From Dugong dugon (lineage: Eukaryota > Chordata > Mammalia > Sirenia > Dugongidae), in the NCBI GenBank assembly GCA_030035585.1, contig CM057468.1, forward strand, positions 53,068,145 through 53,132,144: a stretch of DNA of 64,000 nucleotides, in the 5' to 3' direction. Position 1 is the stretch's first letter. Every line of letters starts with the position of its first letter. Below the pieces are notes generated by a model. It did not search any database and was not told the origin of the DNA. It worked only from the letters and a program-made list of their open reading frames with translations. Positions 49,140 to 61,899 of the stretch are shown here, piece after piece. Both the position numbers and the translations under genes were made by a program.

Positions 49140-49342
49140 CTAGTTGCCATTGAGTTAACTCTGACTTATAGTGACCTCATGTGTATCAGAGTAGAATGGT
49201 GCTCCATAGGGTTTTCAATGGCTAATTTTTTAGAAGTAGATCGCCAGGCCTTTCTTCTAAGTTGCTTCTGGGTGGACTCAAACCTCCAATCTTTCAGTTA
49301 GCAGCCAAACACGTTAATGGTTTGTACCACCCAGGGACTCCT
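49140..49342 (-). repeat. AfroSINE
   Basis: GTTGCCATTGAGTTAACTC, GGGTTTTCAATGGCTAATTTT, CAGTTAGCAGCCAAACACG and CACCCAGGGACTCC. Confidence 0.92.
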
Positions 49343-50188
49343 GGTTAGTATGAACTAACCAGTCCCATATATACGATATTTGGATAGAACATTATTTATC
49401 ATTTCGAAACTATGTTGAGAATATATACCTTATGAAACATTTTCAGGACATGGTATATTTTGAGAAGTTTAAACAATAATTATTTATAAAATAGATAGTA
49501 AGCTAGTTTTACATTTTGGATTTAGAAAAACTGATTTATTTTTCTGATCATTAATAGGCTGCAATATCTTTTTAGCACAGGTGATTCTCCGAAAGTGACA
49601 GTAGATAGCTGGATTCCTTTGGCCCCTGAAGCCATTTTAGGGATGCATGTTAATATGGAGAAGCAGTAGAATGGAATTCAAGCAAAGGAGATCTCTGTTT
49701 CAGAACGGGCAGGCACCTAAACTGATTCTGCTTTTCACGAAGGAAGTCACTTTGAATTCAGTATTCAGTTGTCGTTTAGACATCCCATTAAAACTGGTCT
49801 AATCAATTCTTTGACTAAATTCCGTGTTATTTTTCAGAACAACTGGTTATTTTAACTCAGTTGCCTTTTATTTTTCCTCCTCCCAAATGATTCTGTGGAT
49901 ATTATTGGGAAAAAGTAGGCATGCGTATTTTAAATAGCCAGTGAGAGGCCTCTACATTTCCAGCATTCCTTACCTACAGCCCCTAAATACTGACAGAGAG
50001 AGAGCCTGGCAGTTCAGTGAGAGGCTAGGGGGTATAATCCCACTCAGGGTCTGTTGGTGTTTGGTTCAACCCCTTACGTTGTCCTACGTCCCATCTTTTC
50101 CGTGGGCAGGGTAGACATTGCATGTGTCTTAATCCTTACAAAATGGATAATAAACCATTTCAGCTGCCATTTGTGTTTTCTCCCCCAG

Positions 50189-50286
50189 ACCATATACAGG
50201 AATGTACTAGATGATGTATATGAATATCCAATACTTGAAAAAGAATTGAAAGAATTTCAAAAGATACTTGGAATGCACCGTCGTCA
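50189..50286 (+). CDS. RAPGEF5: RAPGEF5 fourth coding exon (end of REM domain)
   Basis: This exon of 98 nt begins in phase 0 after CCCCCAG and reads TIYRNVLDDVYEYPILEKEL and KEFQKILGMHRR, then two bases of His, ending at a strong GTAAGT donor. The LDDV segment and the helical, charged repeat that follows close the REM domain (about residues 173-204). It joins in frame to the neighbouring exons and matches the family protein throughout. Confidence 0.96.
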
Positions 50287-51452
50287 GTAAGTATTTTCTT
50301 ACTACAGTTACTCAAAGAAAGCAGCAAATGTGATAGATTTTGGGAGTGTCTTATACATAAAACTGATTTTGAACATTTTGACTCTGGGATTCATCTTAAT
50401 TCCTTAGCTTTTATAGTAGTAAGTCGTGTATTTTGTTTTTATATTTCAAAATGAGTGAATACTAAATTAAGTGTATTGATTTTTTTTTTTTAAACGCTGT
50501 TCGATATGGTAGAAATAACTACTCATAACAACCTGGATGCATAAAAACAGTTATTTAATAAACTGTTATTTAATTTTAAAAGTCTAGGTATTTAACCTAT
50601 CTTTTTTAGACTCACAGTTATCTCTGTGGAATGGGAATATAACTTCTATTTACGGAGTATTTGAAAAAGCATATGTAATATCTTTTTCATTGTGGTAAAA
50701 TATATATATAACAAACATTTGCCATCTCAGCCATTTTTATGTGTACAATTCAGTGACATTAATTACATTTACCATGTTGTGTAATCATCACTGTATCTGT
50801 TTCCAAATTTTTTTGTCACCCTTAACAGATACTCAGTGTCCCTTAAGCAATAGCTCCCTTTTTCTCCTCCCACTGGCCCCTGGTCAACACTAATCAACTT
50901 TGATCTCTATGCTTTTGCCTATTCTAGATATTTCATGTAAGTGGGATCATATAATATATATACTTTTGTGTCTGATTTCTTTCACCCAGCATGTTTTCAA
51001 GGTTCATCCGTGCTGTAGCATATATCAGAACTTCATTTCTCTTTGTGGCTGAATCATATTCCATTGTATGTATACCACATTTTGTTCATCCATTTGATAT
51101 ACATTTAAATTGTTTCCAGCTTTTAGCTATTGTGAATAATGCTGCAGTGAACATTGGTGTACAAGTATCTGTTTGTGCCCCTACTTTCAAGTCTTTTGGT
51201 TATATATCTAGAAGTAGAGTGGCCGGGTCATATGTTTAACTTTCTGATGAACCGCAAAATTTTTTTCTACAGTGGTTGTACCATTTTACAATACCACCAG
51301 CAGTGAACGAGGGTTCCATTCTCTCCACATCCTTGCCAACAACTTGTTTTTTTTGTTTTGTTTTGGTTTTTGTATTTTTCTGATAATACTGTGAGTGAAG
51401 CGGTCTCACTGTGGTTTTGATTTGCATTTTCCTAATGACTAATGACATTGAG

Positions 51453-51622
51453 AAAGTAAACCCTACTGGCGTAGTGGTTAAGAGCTACGGCTGCTAACCA
51501 AAATGTTGGCAGTTCAAATCCACCAGGTGCTCCTCGTAAACTCTATGGGGCAATTCTACTCCGTTCTATAGGATCGCTGAGTCAGAATCGACTTGACGGC
51601 AGTGGGTTTGATTTTGGGTTTG
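51453..51622 (+). repeat. AfroSINE inside the L1 with target-site duplication
   Basis: GGCGTAGTGGTTAAGAGC, GGCTGCTAACCAAAATG and GACTTGACGGCAGTGGG. TAATGACATTGAG at 51440 and 51623 is the duplication. Confidence 0.95.
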
Positions 51623-52496
51623 GTAATGACATTGAGCGTGTTTTCATGTGTTTATTAGTTATTTTGTATATCTTCTTTGGTGAAATATCTAGTCACATTC
51701 TCTACTCATTTTTGGATTGAGTTGTTTATCTGTTTGTTGTTGAATTATAGGAGTTTTCTGGATATTAAACTCTTATCAGATATATAGTTCCCAAATATTT
51801 TCTTCTATTCTGTAGATTGTCTCTTCACTTTGTTGGCAAAATCCTTTGATGTACTAAGTTTTTAATTTTGATGAAGTCCAGTTTACCTCCTTTTTTTGTT
51901 GTTGTTGTTGTTCCTCATGCTTTTGGTGTCGTAGCTAAGAATCTATTGTCAGAAACTAGATCCTGAGTCATTACCCCTATATTGTGTCCTAAGAGCTGTA
52001 TGGTTTTAGTTCTTACATTTAGGTCATTGATCCATTTTGAGTTAATTTTCATTTGTAATTTGAAGTATCAGTCCAACTTCATTCTTTTACATGTGGAAAT
52101 CCGGTTGTCCCAGCACTATTTATTGAAGAGACTATTCTTTTCCTGTTGAATGGACTAGGCACCCTTGTCAAAAATCAGTGTACCTTAGGTGTATAGGTTT
52201 GTTACTGGACTCTGAATTCTATTCCATTGGTCTGTATGTTTAACATTATACCAGTACCTTGTAATCTTGCAACTTTGCTGAATTCATTTATTAGCTTTTT
52301 TGTGGATTCTCTGTGATTTCTATCTGTAGGATCATGACATTTGCAAATAGGATAGTTTTACATTATCCTTCCTGATTTTGATACCTTGTATTTCTTTTTC
52401 TCGCCTAATTGCTCTGGCTAGGACTTTCAGTACAATATTGAATAACAGTGGTGAGAGCAGGCATCCTTGTTTTGTTCCTGATCTTAAAGAGAAAGT

Positions 52497-52838
52497 ACTT
52501 TTTTAAAAAATATTTTATTGTATTTTTAGTGAAAATATACATAGCAAAACACACTCCCATTCAATAATTTCTATACATAATGTTCAGTAATATTGGTTAC
52601 ATTCTTCACATTGTGTCAACATTCTCATTATTTCTGTTCTAGTTGTTTCATTCCCATTAACTTAGTCTCACTTCCCCCTAAACTTCTCATGTATGCTTTA
52701 GAGTAACAGTTGCCCATTTGATCTCATATAAATAATTTTTTAAGAGCACAGTACTCAAGGGTGACATTCTCTACTTTTTGAGCTAACCTGCTACTTAGTT
52801 AAAAGGTGACTTCAGGGGATAGTTTCCCAAGAAAGGGC
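52497..52838 (-). repeat. Retroposon piece inserted in the L1
   Basis: GTGAAAATATACATAGC, CAATAATTTCTATACATAATG, GGTGACTTCAGGGGATAG match the poly(T)-headed family, not the L1. L1 sequence (AAAGAGAAAG and then CTTTCTCTTTGAGTGTG) resumes on both sides. Confidence 0.75.
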
Positions 52839-55191
52839 AAAGTTCTTAATCTTTCTCTTTGAGTGTGATGATAACTATTAATTTTTCATAAATGCCCTTT
52901 ATAATATTGAAGAATTTCCCTTCTATTCTTAGTTTGTTGTCTGTTTTAATCATGAAAGGGTGTTGAATTTTGTCAAATGCCTTTTCTGCACTGATTAAAA
53001 TGATCATGTGGTTCTTTTCCTTTGTTCTATTAATGTAATGTATTACATAGATTGATTTTTCTGATGTTGACCCACCATTGCATTCGTGGTATGAATCACA
53101 CTTGATCATGGCATATAATCCTTTTAAAGTGGTGTTGGATTAGGTTTAGTAGTATTTTGCATCTATATTCCTTAGGGATATTGGGCTGTGGTTTTCTTGT
53201 GATGTCTTTGTCTGACTTTGTTATCAGGTTGATGCTAGCCTCATAGAATGAGTTAGGAAATATTCCTTTCTCTTCTATCTTTTGGAAGAGTATGAGAAGG
53301 GTTGGTGTCACTTTTTCTATAAATGTTTGGTAGAATTCCCCAGTGAAGCCATCTGGTCCAGAACTTTCTTTTTATATACTGTGTTTTTCACAAATAACAT
53401 GCACTTTCTATGTTTGTTTTGTCAACCACAACCTCCCCCGCCCCAAGGTATTTTCATAAGCACAACTGTGCCAGTGTTTTTTTTACATGTTGCTGTAGAA
53501 AAGCAATTAGCATAGCATACTTACTTACATAAATACCTAGAGGGGTGGGGAGGGCAGATTGGCAAACAAACGAAGGCATACGTTATTTGTATAAAAATAT
53601 GGTATATCTTTTTTAAAAGTTTTAGAAATAAGTCCTAGTTGATGGCAACTAACAACAACAGTGAGTCATGGAGCATTTTAAAAGCTCAGTTTTATGGGTT
53701 CCCTGAGGTTTCTTTATCAGTTTAGAAAGATTAAAGAAAGCCGTTTACTCAATGACTATTGGCATGTCTGAGTATCCCCTAAGTATCTATCATTAATCTT
53801 TTATGTTGGCAATATCTGACTTTACTGTGATTTTACCACTGTCTCTCCTTATTCATTTCAATAAATGAAAAATAAGTTATTACTCAGTTTTTAGATATAA
53901 CTGCAAAGTTACTCTGAAGGGAAAATTCTTCTCCGATTAGTAATGCGATTTGTATTTAGTAAACATGAAGTACACCTAGTTGTGAACTACTTCTATTAAG
54001 ATTTCAGCAGTCACAAATGCACTTCTCATAGAAAACATTGATTCAGGCCTTTCAGATTATTGATTTGATTTGAGACTTAAAGCTGGACTTAATTTTAGTA
54101 AAGGGAGACCCTATTACAAATGCAATGTCTATAGGAATTAACTTTAGAGAGCGAACAAATCATTTCTAAGCTTTAGTCCTCAATCTTTGAAATCGTGCAT
54201 TTAGAAATTCAGATATGAGGGCAAGTTAGGGCAGTGCATTAGACTTGAATACTGTGGTTTCTGTTTTGTTTTTTAATCACAGTATACACTGTAATAAATT
54301 TCCATGGTCCAAGACTAATATGAAAATATGAACAAATAAATGAACCAAAAAAGGAAAATACAATTTTTACAACAAAATAATTCCTCACATGGAAGTTGCT
54401 CCATGTTATAAGGTAGACCTATTATATTTGGAAACTTCAATTCATGATTTAATACATTTAAATACATTAATGGAATGTATTAATAGGCTCAGTATGTTCC
54501 ATTAAGAAAGTACAATAAAATTGCAAAATAATAGATTAAAATAAAGAAATGATATACAGACATGATTCTTGCCTCTTTGGTATAAGATTAAGAAATAACT
54601 TAAGTTTCTGGAATAACATTTGAGCCCCAGTGTTGAGTTCATCACATTCTTCTCTAGTCCCAATGTACTAACTGAGGAAAGGGTTTCCTTCTGAGAACAG
54701 CCTTGATACCTTTCACCTGATGGTTCCTCTAACAGTGTGGGAAATCAGCCTGCCACAGTGCTGCTTTCTTCATGAGCAGATTTGGGCTTCAGAAGGCACT
54801 TGGCAATGGGAGTCTGTGCAGGGTCGGAGATGGGGACATGCAGAATGTTCCCACTTCCATAACATAGAGAAACATCCTGGAAATGATACATCTTGACTGG
54901 ATAGCTATTTAGATGGCAAGAATTTCACCTCAAGTCCTGTCAGTATGTGAGAAAACTTAGTTTCTGTGGACTGAATAAATCCACTTCTTCCTTCAGTGTG
55001 CAGCTTCACTTTCTGTGGGCAGAAAGTAAAACATCCCTGCTGAATAGATAGCTTCTTTTCTTCCTGTTTCGTCTCGAATTCAGAGCCCATTGTGAAGTGT
55101 GTTGCACATAGTAAAATAATGAATACTGCATTTTATCTTTTTTTTTTCTGGGTTTGAGATGAAGACTGACTTCTTGTCCTTTTCCTTTCAG

Positions 55192-55222
55192 CACTGTAGA
55201 TGAATATTCACCACAAAGGAAG
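55192..55222 (+). CDS. RAPGEF5: RAPGEF5 fifth coding exon (31-nt micro-exon)
   Basis: This very short exon follows a good polypyrimidine tract and CAG. Its first base completes His-205, then TVDEYSPQRK, ending in phase 0 before GTAAGT. It lies in the linker between the REM domain and the ubiquitin-like domain. It is too short for ORF-based detection but is certain from phase, splice sites and similarity to the human protein (TVDEYSPQKK as I recall it). Confidence 0.94.
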
Positions 55223-56198
55223 GTAAGTCAGGCCCTGTATATCTGTCTGAAAGGGAGTGATGCAGTTCAGAGACCTTGTTTGGCCTCATTTGGTGTGTCT
55301 TCATGATAAAACGAACACTACCTTGAGAGCAGGGCCAGATGCAGGAGCCCGGGCTGCAGCTTGCCTGCACCTTCCTGCTTCTCTTCAGCTTCTCTTTGCA
55401 GACCCAATTCCAGCCATGTGCCCTTGACTTTGTGACATTCTGCATATTTCCTGTTGCATTTTAGACTCACAACTTCCCTGATATTCCCAAAGTGATATAA
55501 ATTTGAATTTTAAAACATTTGTGGGGAAAAAAATCCAGGCAAGAATCTTAACTCCAAGAATAAGGAAGTGTTGTATGGAAAAGGTTTGCATTTTTTAACA
55601 CGACAGAAAGAGAGATGGTAGCAAGCATGAGTTAATGTTCCCTATTCAACTTGATGACAGAGGAATACAAAATGAGACGTCAGCCACAAGTTTTGTAGAA
55701 GCTGATGTATCAGGTGAATAATCATACTGTGTGACTCATATACCTATTTCCCTTAAGAAAGTCATGAACTACAGGAGAAGTGTGAAAGGATCTCAAAGTT
55801 GCTTCTGTGAAAAATGTAGAAAGTAGAATCAGGTCATAATAACTAACCTGAAGGTTGATGTTGGGGTAGGGAAATGACATTTTCTCCAGAGGATAATCTG
55901 TGTAAGTTTGTAGTAGCCAGAGGTGGAAAATTGTGGAAGTATTCTGCATGTTGCTGGAAATAATTGTATGGGCTTTTTGCTTGCTACTGTGACCAAGGCC
56001 AGAATCATATTGCCCAGAATCCCCACCGTCACATGCATTGATGGAGGCAACTCCCAGTTTATTTCTTTAAGATTGGATGGGTGGATTTCTTATTTTAAAA
56101 AATTGGCCAGTTCTCTTGGAACATGTTGAAACAGCTGTGGTTTTTCCAAAGGGCAGGAATGCATTCATTCATTGTTCTCTTTCCCCCGCTTCTCACAG
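55223..56198 (+). other. RAPGEF5: Intron 5 of RAPGEF5
   Basis: A short intron of 976 nt, GTAAGT to TCTCACAG. No recognisable repeat; the open frames here are chance. Confidence 0.8.
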
Positions 56199-56277
56199 AA
56201 TAAAGCCCTTTTCCACCAATTCAGTCTTAAGGAGAATTGGCTCCAGCACAGAGGAACTGTGACTGAAACAGAGGAAA
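56199..56277 (+). CDS. RAPGEF5: RAPGEF5 sixth coding exon (inter-domain linker)
   Basis: This exon of 79 nt starts in phase 0 after CTCACAG, reads NKALFHQFSLKENWLQHRG and TVTETEE, and ends with one base of the next codon before GTGAGT. It covers residues 216-241 and leads into the ubiquitin-like domain. The corresponding part of Epac1 (KVLLQQFNTGDE) shows that the linker is shared across the family. Confidence 0.95.
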
Positions 56278-58778
56278 GTGAGTATGGTTTTAAGCGAGAG
56301 TTTGGGATAGGCGGAGTAGCAGTTAAGAACCATCATTCTCCCACGTTTATATATGAGTCTGCCTTTAACCAGCTCTCATACCCCTCTGACAAGCACATTA
56401 GTATCAGATATGATGGTTTTTCTTTTCTTGCTTTGAGCATTATAGTTTTCTTAGATCATATTATACCATCCTCAGAAAATACCAGTCGCTAGAAAAGGAC
56501 ATCATGTTTGGTAAAAAAGAAAAACGAGGGAAACCATCCGTGAGTTGAACTGATACAGTGGCTACAACATGGGCTCAAATATACCAAAGATTATGAGGAT
56601 GGCACAGGACCAGGCAGTGTTTCATTCTGTATGCATAAGGTTGCCATGAGTTGGAGCCAACTCGATGGCAACTAACAACAAAGGACCGAGGGTACTTTTA
56701 ATTTGGGAAGTAAGGAAAGGAGACTGTGCAGAGAGCCTCCCTGCATTCTTGGCCAGAGGTGCAGAATGGACTGGAGACTCAACCTTGTCCTCCTGAGACG
56801 ACTTCTTCCTGGCTCCCTCAGCCTATGGCTGACTGGAAACGTATCCAAAGCAAATGTGCATGGTTTGGACTGAGTCAGTCCTTGAAATTTAGAGAAGAAA
56901 ATCTTGGAAAGAATAATGCAAGGAAGGATGCACGGTAGAAATTCCTCCAAGACAAGGCTGTGCCCCACGACCAGTATGTCCTCGGTCTATGCTTATTAGT
57001 GTGAAAAAGGCTCATGACCTCCCCTGAGGAGGGCTGCTCATTCAATAGAAGCGGAAACACCTTTTTAGCACCCTGAAGATGCTGACGTGCCTTCCTGCAT
57101 AAGCATCTTATAGCGGAACAAGAAATGGTAGCGGTGTTTTCCTCCTTTTGGGTAAAGTTTGAGTCAAGTGGAGAGCCAGGAAACACAACACATTAAAATG
57201 TCCCGCTATTGAGACGTTGAGACTTTCTCTTTTAAGTCACCCATCTCCATGTGCTGAATTTCTAAATGTGAACATTCAATATGTTTAATTTCTCAAACAT
57301 TTAAAGGACAAAATGTTAAAAGGATGCCTCTTCTGTTATACAGCGTTGGTATATAACGCCGATGATAGCTGGAGCGCTGTGGTATCATATGAAGTATAAT
57401 CTGTGCCAAGTAAAAGAGCAAACAAAATATCATACCTCCTCATTCGTTAGTTGCTGACTTTCCTCGCCCATTTGCCTTAAAATAATTTCATTATATAGTT
57501 TTCCAAGCTGAACTTCAAAGACACTGGGTGTTTTCACAGCCCCTGGCCTCTTTTTCTTCCATTTGTTAAGCAAGCTGACCTCACATTTAATGGTTTGTAG
57601 ACTGTTTTTTGCCTTGCTCAAAAATTCCATTTTTATGTGGAAGGAAAAACAGCCTTTTTGTCTCTCACAACTCTGTTGACAAAATATAGAACAACGATCT
57701 TTTGGATGCTATTGTTTTAGTGACATACCCAATCAAACCAAACAGAATACTGTCACTGCCTCATGGTGACGTGTTTACTTTGAGGTTCTGGACGTGTGAA
57801 CTCATAGTTTGGCTCTTGCTTCATTTGCATTTCTGTGAAAACATTCCTGGATTTATTTTTGTGGTGCCATTTAAATTGCTTATGAAATTTCTCTAGGAGT
57901 TGCACTGTCTCTATTTATTATTACTATTATTTGCAGTATAGAAAGTAAGAATTTCTAGGTATATTATTGTCCTTCTACCTATTCTAAAAAAGCTAGGGTT
58001 TTATAAATTCAGAGTATCTGATGTAAGAAGCAAATAACATGTCAATCATCTCCACTGCTATTGAAACAGCTTCTGCTATTCAAATCATAAAGAAGAAATT
58101 TTCCAGGACCTGTTCACTCTGACAATGATAATGTCCTAGTAATAATTATTATCACCACAGATAATAAAAAGGAAATTAAAAAAGGCTAGAAATATGACTT
58201 CCATTTGGAAACTACACTCACCACCACCTTGATCAGGGGAGCCAGTCTTAAATAATTGAGAAGGCTGAACACAAAAACCAAAGCAGGCAACAGATTTTTA
58301 GATAAGCTTAGAATTCTAATAATGAAATATGGTGTTCTTGATTGAGCCACAGCGACTGTTCGGAAATGTCATGTGTAAAATACTGTGGAGTGTAAACTAA
58401 AAATTTATGAGCTAGACAGTTTAATAGGCTGCTTTGGGGCTCTCAAAAGTACAATGCATGTTCCGCAGATTCCACTGTATTATGGTCAGACCATCTCCAA
58501 CATGAACACGCACCTACGTGATGTGGGTCTCTCCTTTTGCTATGGAAAGCCTAAGAGCTACATGCTGTTCATCAGCTTTACAACTCCTCTGTCTCATGTG
58601 TGTGCAAGCACATTTATATGCATGTACCCTCAGGCACTGATGTGCATACATAAATATGTAAATCTAGCTGTATACATTTTATATTGAAAAGAATGGCAAA
58701 GTGCACGCCTTGATTTGAAAAGTCTGTATCTCATGACCACATTTCTCTGTTGACTAATGATTCTTTTGAGTTGTGCAG
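56278..58778 (+). other. RAPGEF5: Intron 6 of RAPGEF5
   Basis: It runs from GTGAGT to TTGTGCAG. It contains an AfroSINE-type element at 56517-56690; the remainder, about 56700-58770, shows nothing identifiable and is partly GC-richer than the surrounding intron DNA. Confidence 0.8.
56517..56690 (+). repeat. AfroSINE-related element with CAACAA tail
   Basis: ATCCGTGAGTTGAACTG, GGATGGCACAGGACCAGGCAG and TGCCATGAGTTGGAGCC, ending GGCAACTAACAACAA. The head is not clear. It shares the tail type with the element at 8115. Confidence 0.7.
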
Positions 58779-58928
58779 TTTTTTGCCATGTGTATATAAC
58801 TGAGCACTCCTACGTCAGTGTGAAGGCAAGAGTTTCCACAACAGCCCAAGAGGTCTTGAAAATTGTGGCAGAAAAGATCCAGCATGCAGAAGAGGACCTG
58901 GCTCTGGTGGCCATCACGTTCTCTGGGG
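58779..58928 (+). CDS. RAPGEF5: RAPGEF5 seventh coding exon (ubiquitin-like / RA-like domain)
   Basis: This exon of 150 nt completes Ile-242, then reads FCHVYITEHSYVSVKARV, an STTAQEVLKIVAEKIQ helix and EDLALVAITFSG, ending in phase 1 before a GTAAAT donor. It is the first half of the ubiquitin-fold (Ras-association-like) domain that in Epac-type GEFs lies between REM and CDC25 and in some members binds Ras-like GTPases (family knowledge). Residues differ conservatively from human (for example STTAQEVLKI versus SSIAQEILKV as remembered). Confidence 0.96.
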
Positions 58929-61574
58929 GTAAATTATTTTTTGTCATTGTCATTGAATATTAATCTTTCGCTTGTTTGCCTCTGGAAGGAGAGTTGACAT
59001 TTTTTTGTAGAGTAGACGTGCAGCTCGTCCCTTCTGGGTCCGCAGCTGGCTGACCACAGTAACAATAAGAAGCTGCCTACCAGAGGTGTTTCCATGACAA
59101 CAGTTGGGTACTGCTGGATACGAATTTCCTCTCCAAGAACTGAATGGGGAGGCATGCCAGTGTTTTGAAATATGTTATAAAGCTTTTCATATTTTGTACC
59201 CTAGATAAGCCTCCTATTTTCATATTTAAATTAACTTGGGAAAGTGCTAAAGGATGAAATTACTTCGGGACAAAAAAGAAACACAGACTTGAACTAGTCA
59301 TATTGCCAGCTGACAGTTTAGTAGTTAAAGACTTCCTGTTGAGAGGAGTACAAACTGTACAGTAAGCCAAAAGCTCACAGGCAGCGTTCCTTCAGGTGGA
59401 TGCAGGCAGTGAGGCCAAGGTACATCTTTTCCTTCTTCTAGGCTTTATTTATCCTCAGAGAATAGTTTATTGTCTGTTTTGAATAAGATCACGCAGATTA
59501 CAAGCTGACATTATCGATATATGTGACCTGAACAGACCCCTTCCTTTTCACCAGAGCCTGTCAGATTTCAGTGTCCTTGGCCTCCATTTTGGCTTACAGT
59601 CTTTATTTAATATCGCATTAACCCTAAAAAAAATACAAAGAAAGTGTCTTAGCATCAGTAGTTGAAAAATAGGAGTACTGTGTGAACTAATCAACCAGAG
59701 ATAGGGAAGGCGGGAGAGGGGGCAGATAAATGGTTGCTGTTTACCCTTTGTTCTAATTCTACAGTCAGGGGAAGAATGCCAGAATTTAGTGGATGTTAAA
59801 GTATTATGTGACAGAATATTGTTTCTGTTGCTTTGTTCTCAGAGACAGGTAAGATCATTCTACAAACCAGTCAATTATGTAATGTAAGCGCATACATCCC
59901 TTCTCCCTGGGCTTAATAAATTAGTCTCCCCTCCTTTTCCCCCACTCACCACTCCCAGTACCCAAATGTACAACCCATAAAAATATTATCTAGAAAAAAG
60001 AGAGCTAAAATTTGAGAAACATGTGGACTAAATTAATTTTAATCATTAAATAGTTGAATTTTTAATTAAAAATTTCCGGTATTTCAGATAGTCGTATGAC
60101 AAACGTATATTTAATTTAAGTGGCTAAAATATCAAATGACTTTGAATAGTATTAAGCTTCATCAGTACCAACATTTGCCCCTCATGATGGTATCACTACA
60201 GAAAATAGTCAGTGGGACCCCATTCGGATGGAAGGCACTGGGGAAGGAAGGACAGTAAGCAAACTTTGCAGCACAACTGAGACTCATCTCCCTCTGGAGC
60301 TGATTCAGAGTCAGCCCAGGCCACATGCAAATCTGTGAATTAGTGAGTGGCTCTTTTACTACCCAGTGTGTGTTTGAGGCTCTGAAATACCATTTTCACA
60401 TTCTTATTAAATTAGATTCATCATGGTGGACAATGGCATTCTAATATGTATAGACCCATTGCTAATCATCACTAGAAATACTAGCTTATCTCTTGAATTA
60501 TCCCACAGATTTGAAAATGTGCCATCCTTTTCCATTACTATTTTTGGTCTTTTAAGAACCTTTCTGCCAGAATCTTATTATCCCTCAAACAGTAATGTTT
60601 TAATGGGGAAAAAAAAAAAAGATGCAGAGCTTATTAATGCGTTCTTTGCTCTAGTTACACACTTTACAATAAATAATGTTTTAATGCTACTTGGAAATGA
60701 AATGACAATGAGATCTACTGCTCTTATTTTTAAAAAAGTGGAAAGATGTTGAAGGTTTTGCTGCTGGAATGATACTACCATTCTCATAGTTTTCAGTAAG
60801 TTTCCAGCTGTTTTGTACCCAGGCTAGATCTGTGTATATAACAGTAACCTGCACACTGATTTCCAGGTTAAAATTCTGTCAGCTTTAATATTTTAAAGTG
60901 CAATGACAAACCTGAAAATAAGGAAAAAAATCATTTCTTGGCAGATAGAAAAATTGCTGTCAAAAAGCCGTGGCATTTTACTCTGTAGCAGGTGTGGATG
61001 GCTTCTAATAAATTCAGATTTGAGGGCTGCAGGGAATTGTAGCTGAACAAAGAGGGAGGAGATGGGAGCACTTTAGAGCCCAGCAGTGTGGTACCATTTA
61101 CTACACACGTCAACAGCAGCCTGACGTTATAGTACTATTGATCTTTATAATGCTGGGCCATAAAGAATATATTAGATTACCATCTGTATGCTCTGTATTT
61201 AGCAAGAAAGATGTCCGTCAGAAACCATTCAAAATAGAATTTGGTATTTGAACTGATCGAGTTATCTGGAAAAGGGTTTATGTGGAGTATTGCATTCTCC
61301 AATCATGCTGGATAACTGAAGAGCTGCCTTAGGTGAAGCTCATTATGTCCCAGTCGAATAAACTTTAATATTACTTTAGTCCATTCCCATCTGCATTCTG
61401 TAGTTATGATGAGGTGGACATTTTTCTAGGAAGAAAACTATTTGTTCAAAGAGGCTTCCGACCATGGTAGAAAAATGGTCAAAAGAAAGGAACAATTTGT
61501 AATAGATGAGAAATATATGAAAAATATTTAACTTCATCGTCGTAATCAAGAAATGCAAAGTAAGCTGAGAATCT

Positions 61575-61820
61575 ATTTTTTATTATTATAAAAATATAGA
61601 TATCACAAGTTTACCAATTAAACATTTTTCACGTGTACAATTCAGTGACACCAGTTATATCAAGCATGTTGTGCAGCCATCACCAATATCCACTGCCAGA
61701 TTTTCCATCCCCATAAACAGAAACTCAGTGCTTGCTAAACAGTGTTCCCTTTTCCCATTCCTCCCACCCCTGGTAACCACCAGTAGACTCTGATTTTTAT
61801 ACATTTGCCTGTGAGAATCT
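61575..61820 (-). repeat. L1 3'UTR fragment (antisense)
   Basis: GTGTACAATTCAGTGACACC, AGCATGTTGTGCAGCCATC and CCTGGTAACCACCAGTAGAC match the antisense L1 3' end. Confidence 0.75.
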
Positions 61821-61899
61821 GTTTTTGGTTTTAGCAAACTTACCAAAAGTAATGCTCAGTGTTGGTTAGTTTACCACTTTTATTCCTACTTTAGGAAAA

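Larger units (their letters stand above)
47143..50188 (+). other. RAPGEF5: Intron 3 of RAPGEF5
   Basis: It runs from a GTAATG donor to a CTCCCCCAG acceptor. It holds a 1-kb retroposon copy (47321-48358), a divergent member of the same group (48400-48975), and an AfroSINE (49140). 49345-50188 shows nothing identifiable. Confidence 0.85.
50665..53400 (-). mobile_element. Antisense L1 remnant with two nested insertions
   Basis: The left end is L1 3'UTR-like (GTAAAATATATATATAACAAAC; GTACAATTCAGTGACATTAA; CATTGTATGTATACCAC). The middle has the classic L1 antisense text (GAAATATCTAGTCACATTC; TCTTATCAGATATATAG). On the right, the minus strand carries diverged ORF2 reverse transcriptase pieces at 53311-53096 (FQKIEEKGIFPNSFYEASI) and 53109-52846 ([12 protein letters not shown]), in different frames. 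The element is interrupted at 51453 (AfroSINE) and 52497. Where active L1 has IDAEKAF (catalytic Asp), this copy reads ISAEKAF, so it is dead. Confidence 0.88.
50287..55191 (+). other. RAPGEF5: Intron 4 of RAPGEF5
   Basis: It runs from GTAAGT to TTTCCTTTCAG. More than half is one antisense L1 copy (about 50665-53400) carrying two later insertions (an AfroSINE and a poly(T)-headed retroposon piece). 53660-55190 contains no element I can name. Confidence 0.85.

Noticed and set aside
52846-53311. Reverse transcriptase gene
   Set aside because: Frame-broken L1 ORF2 remnants with a lost catalytic Asp; not a functional gene.
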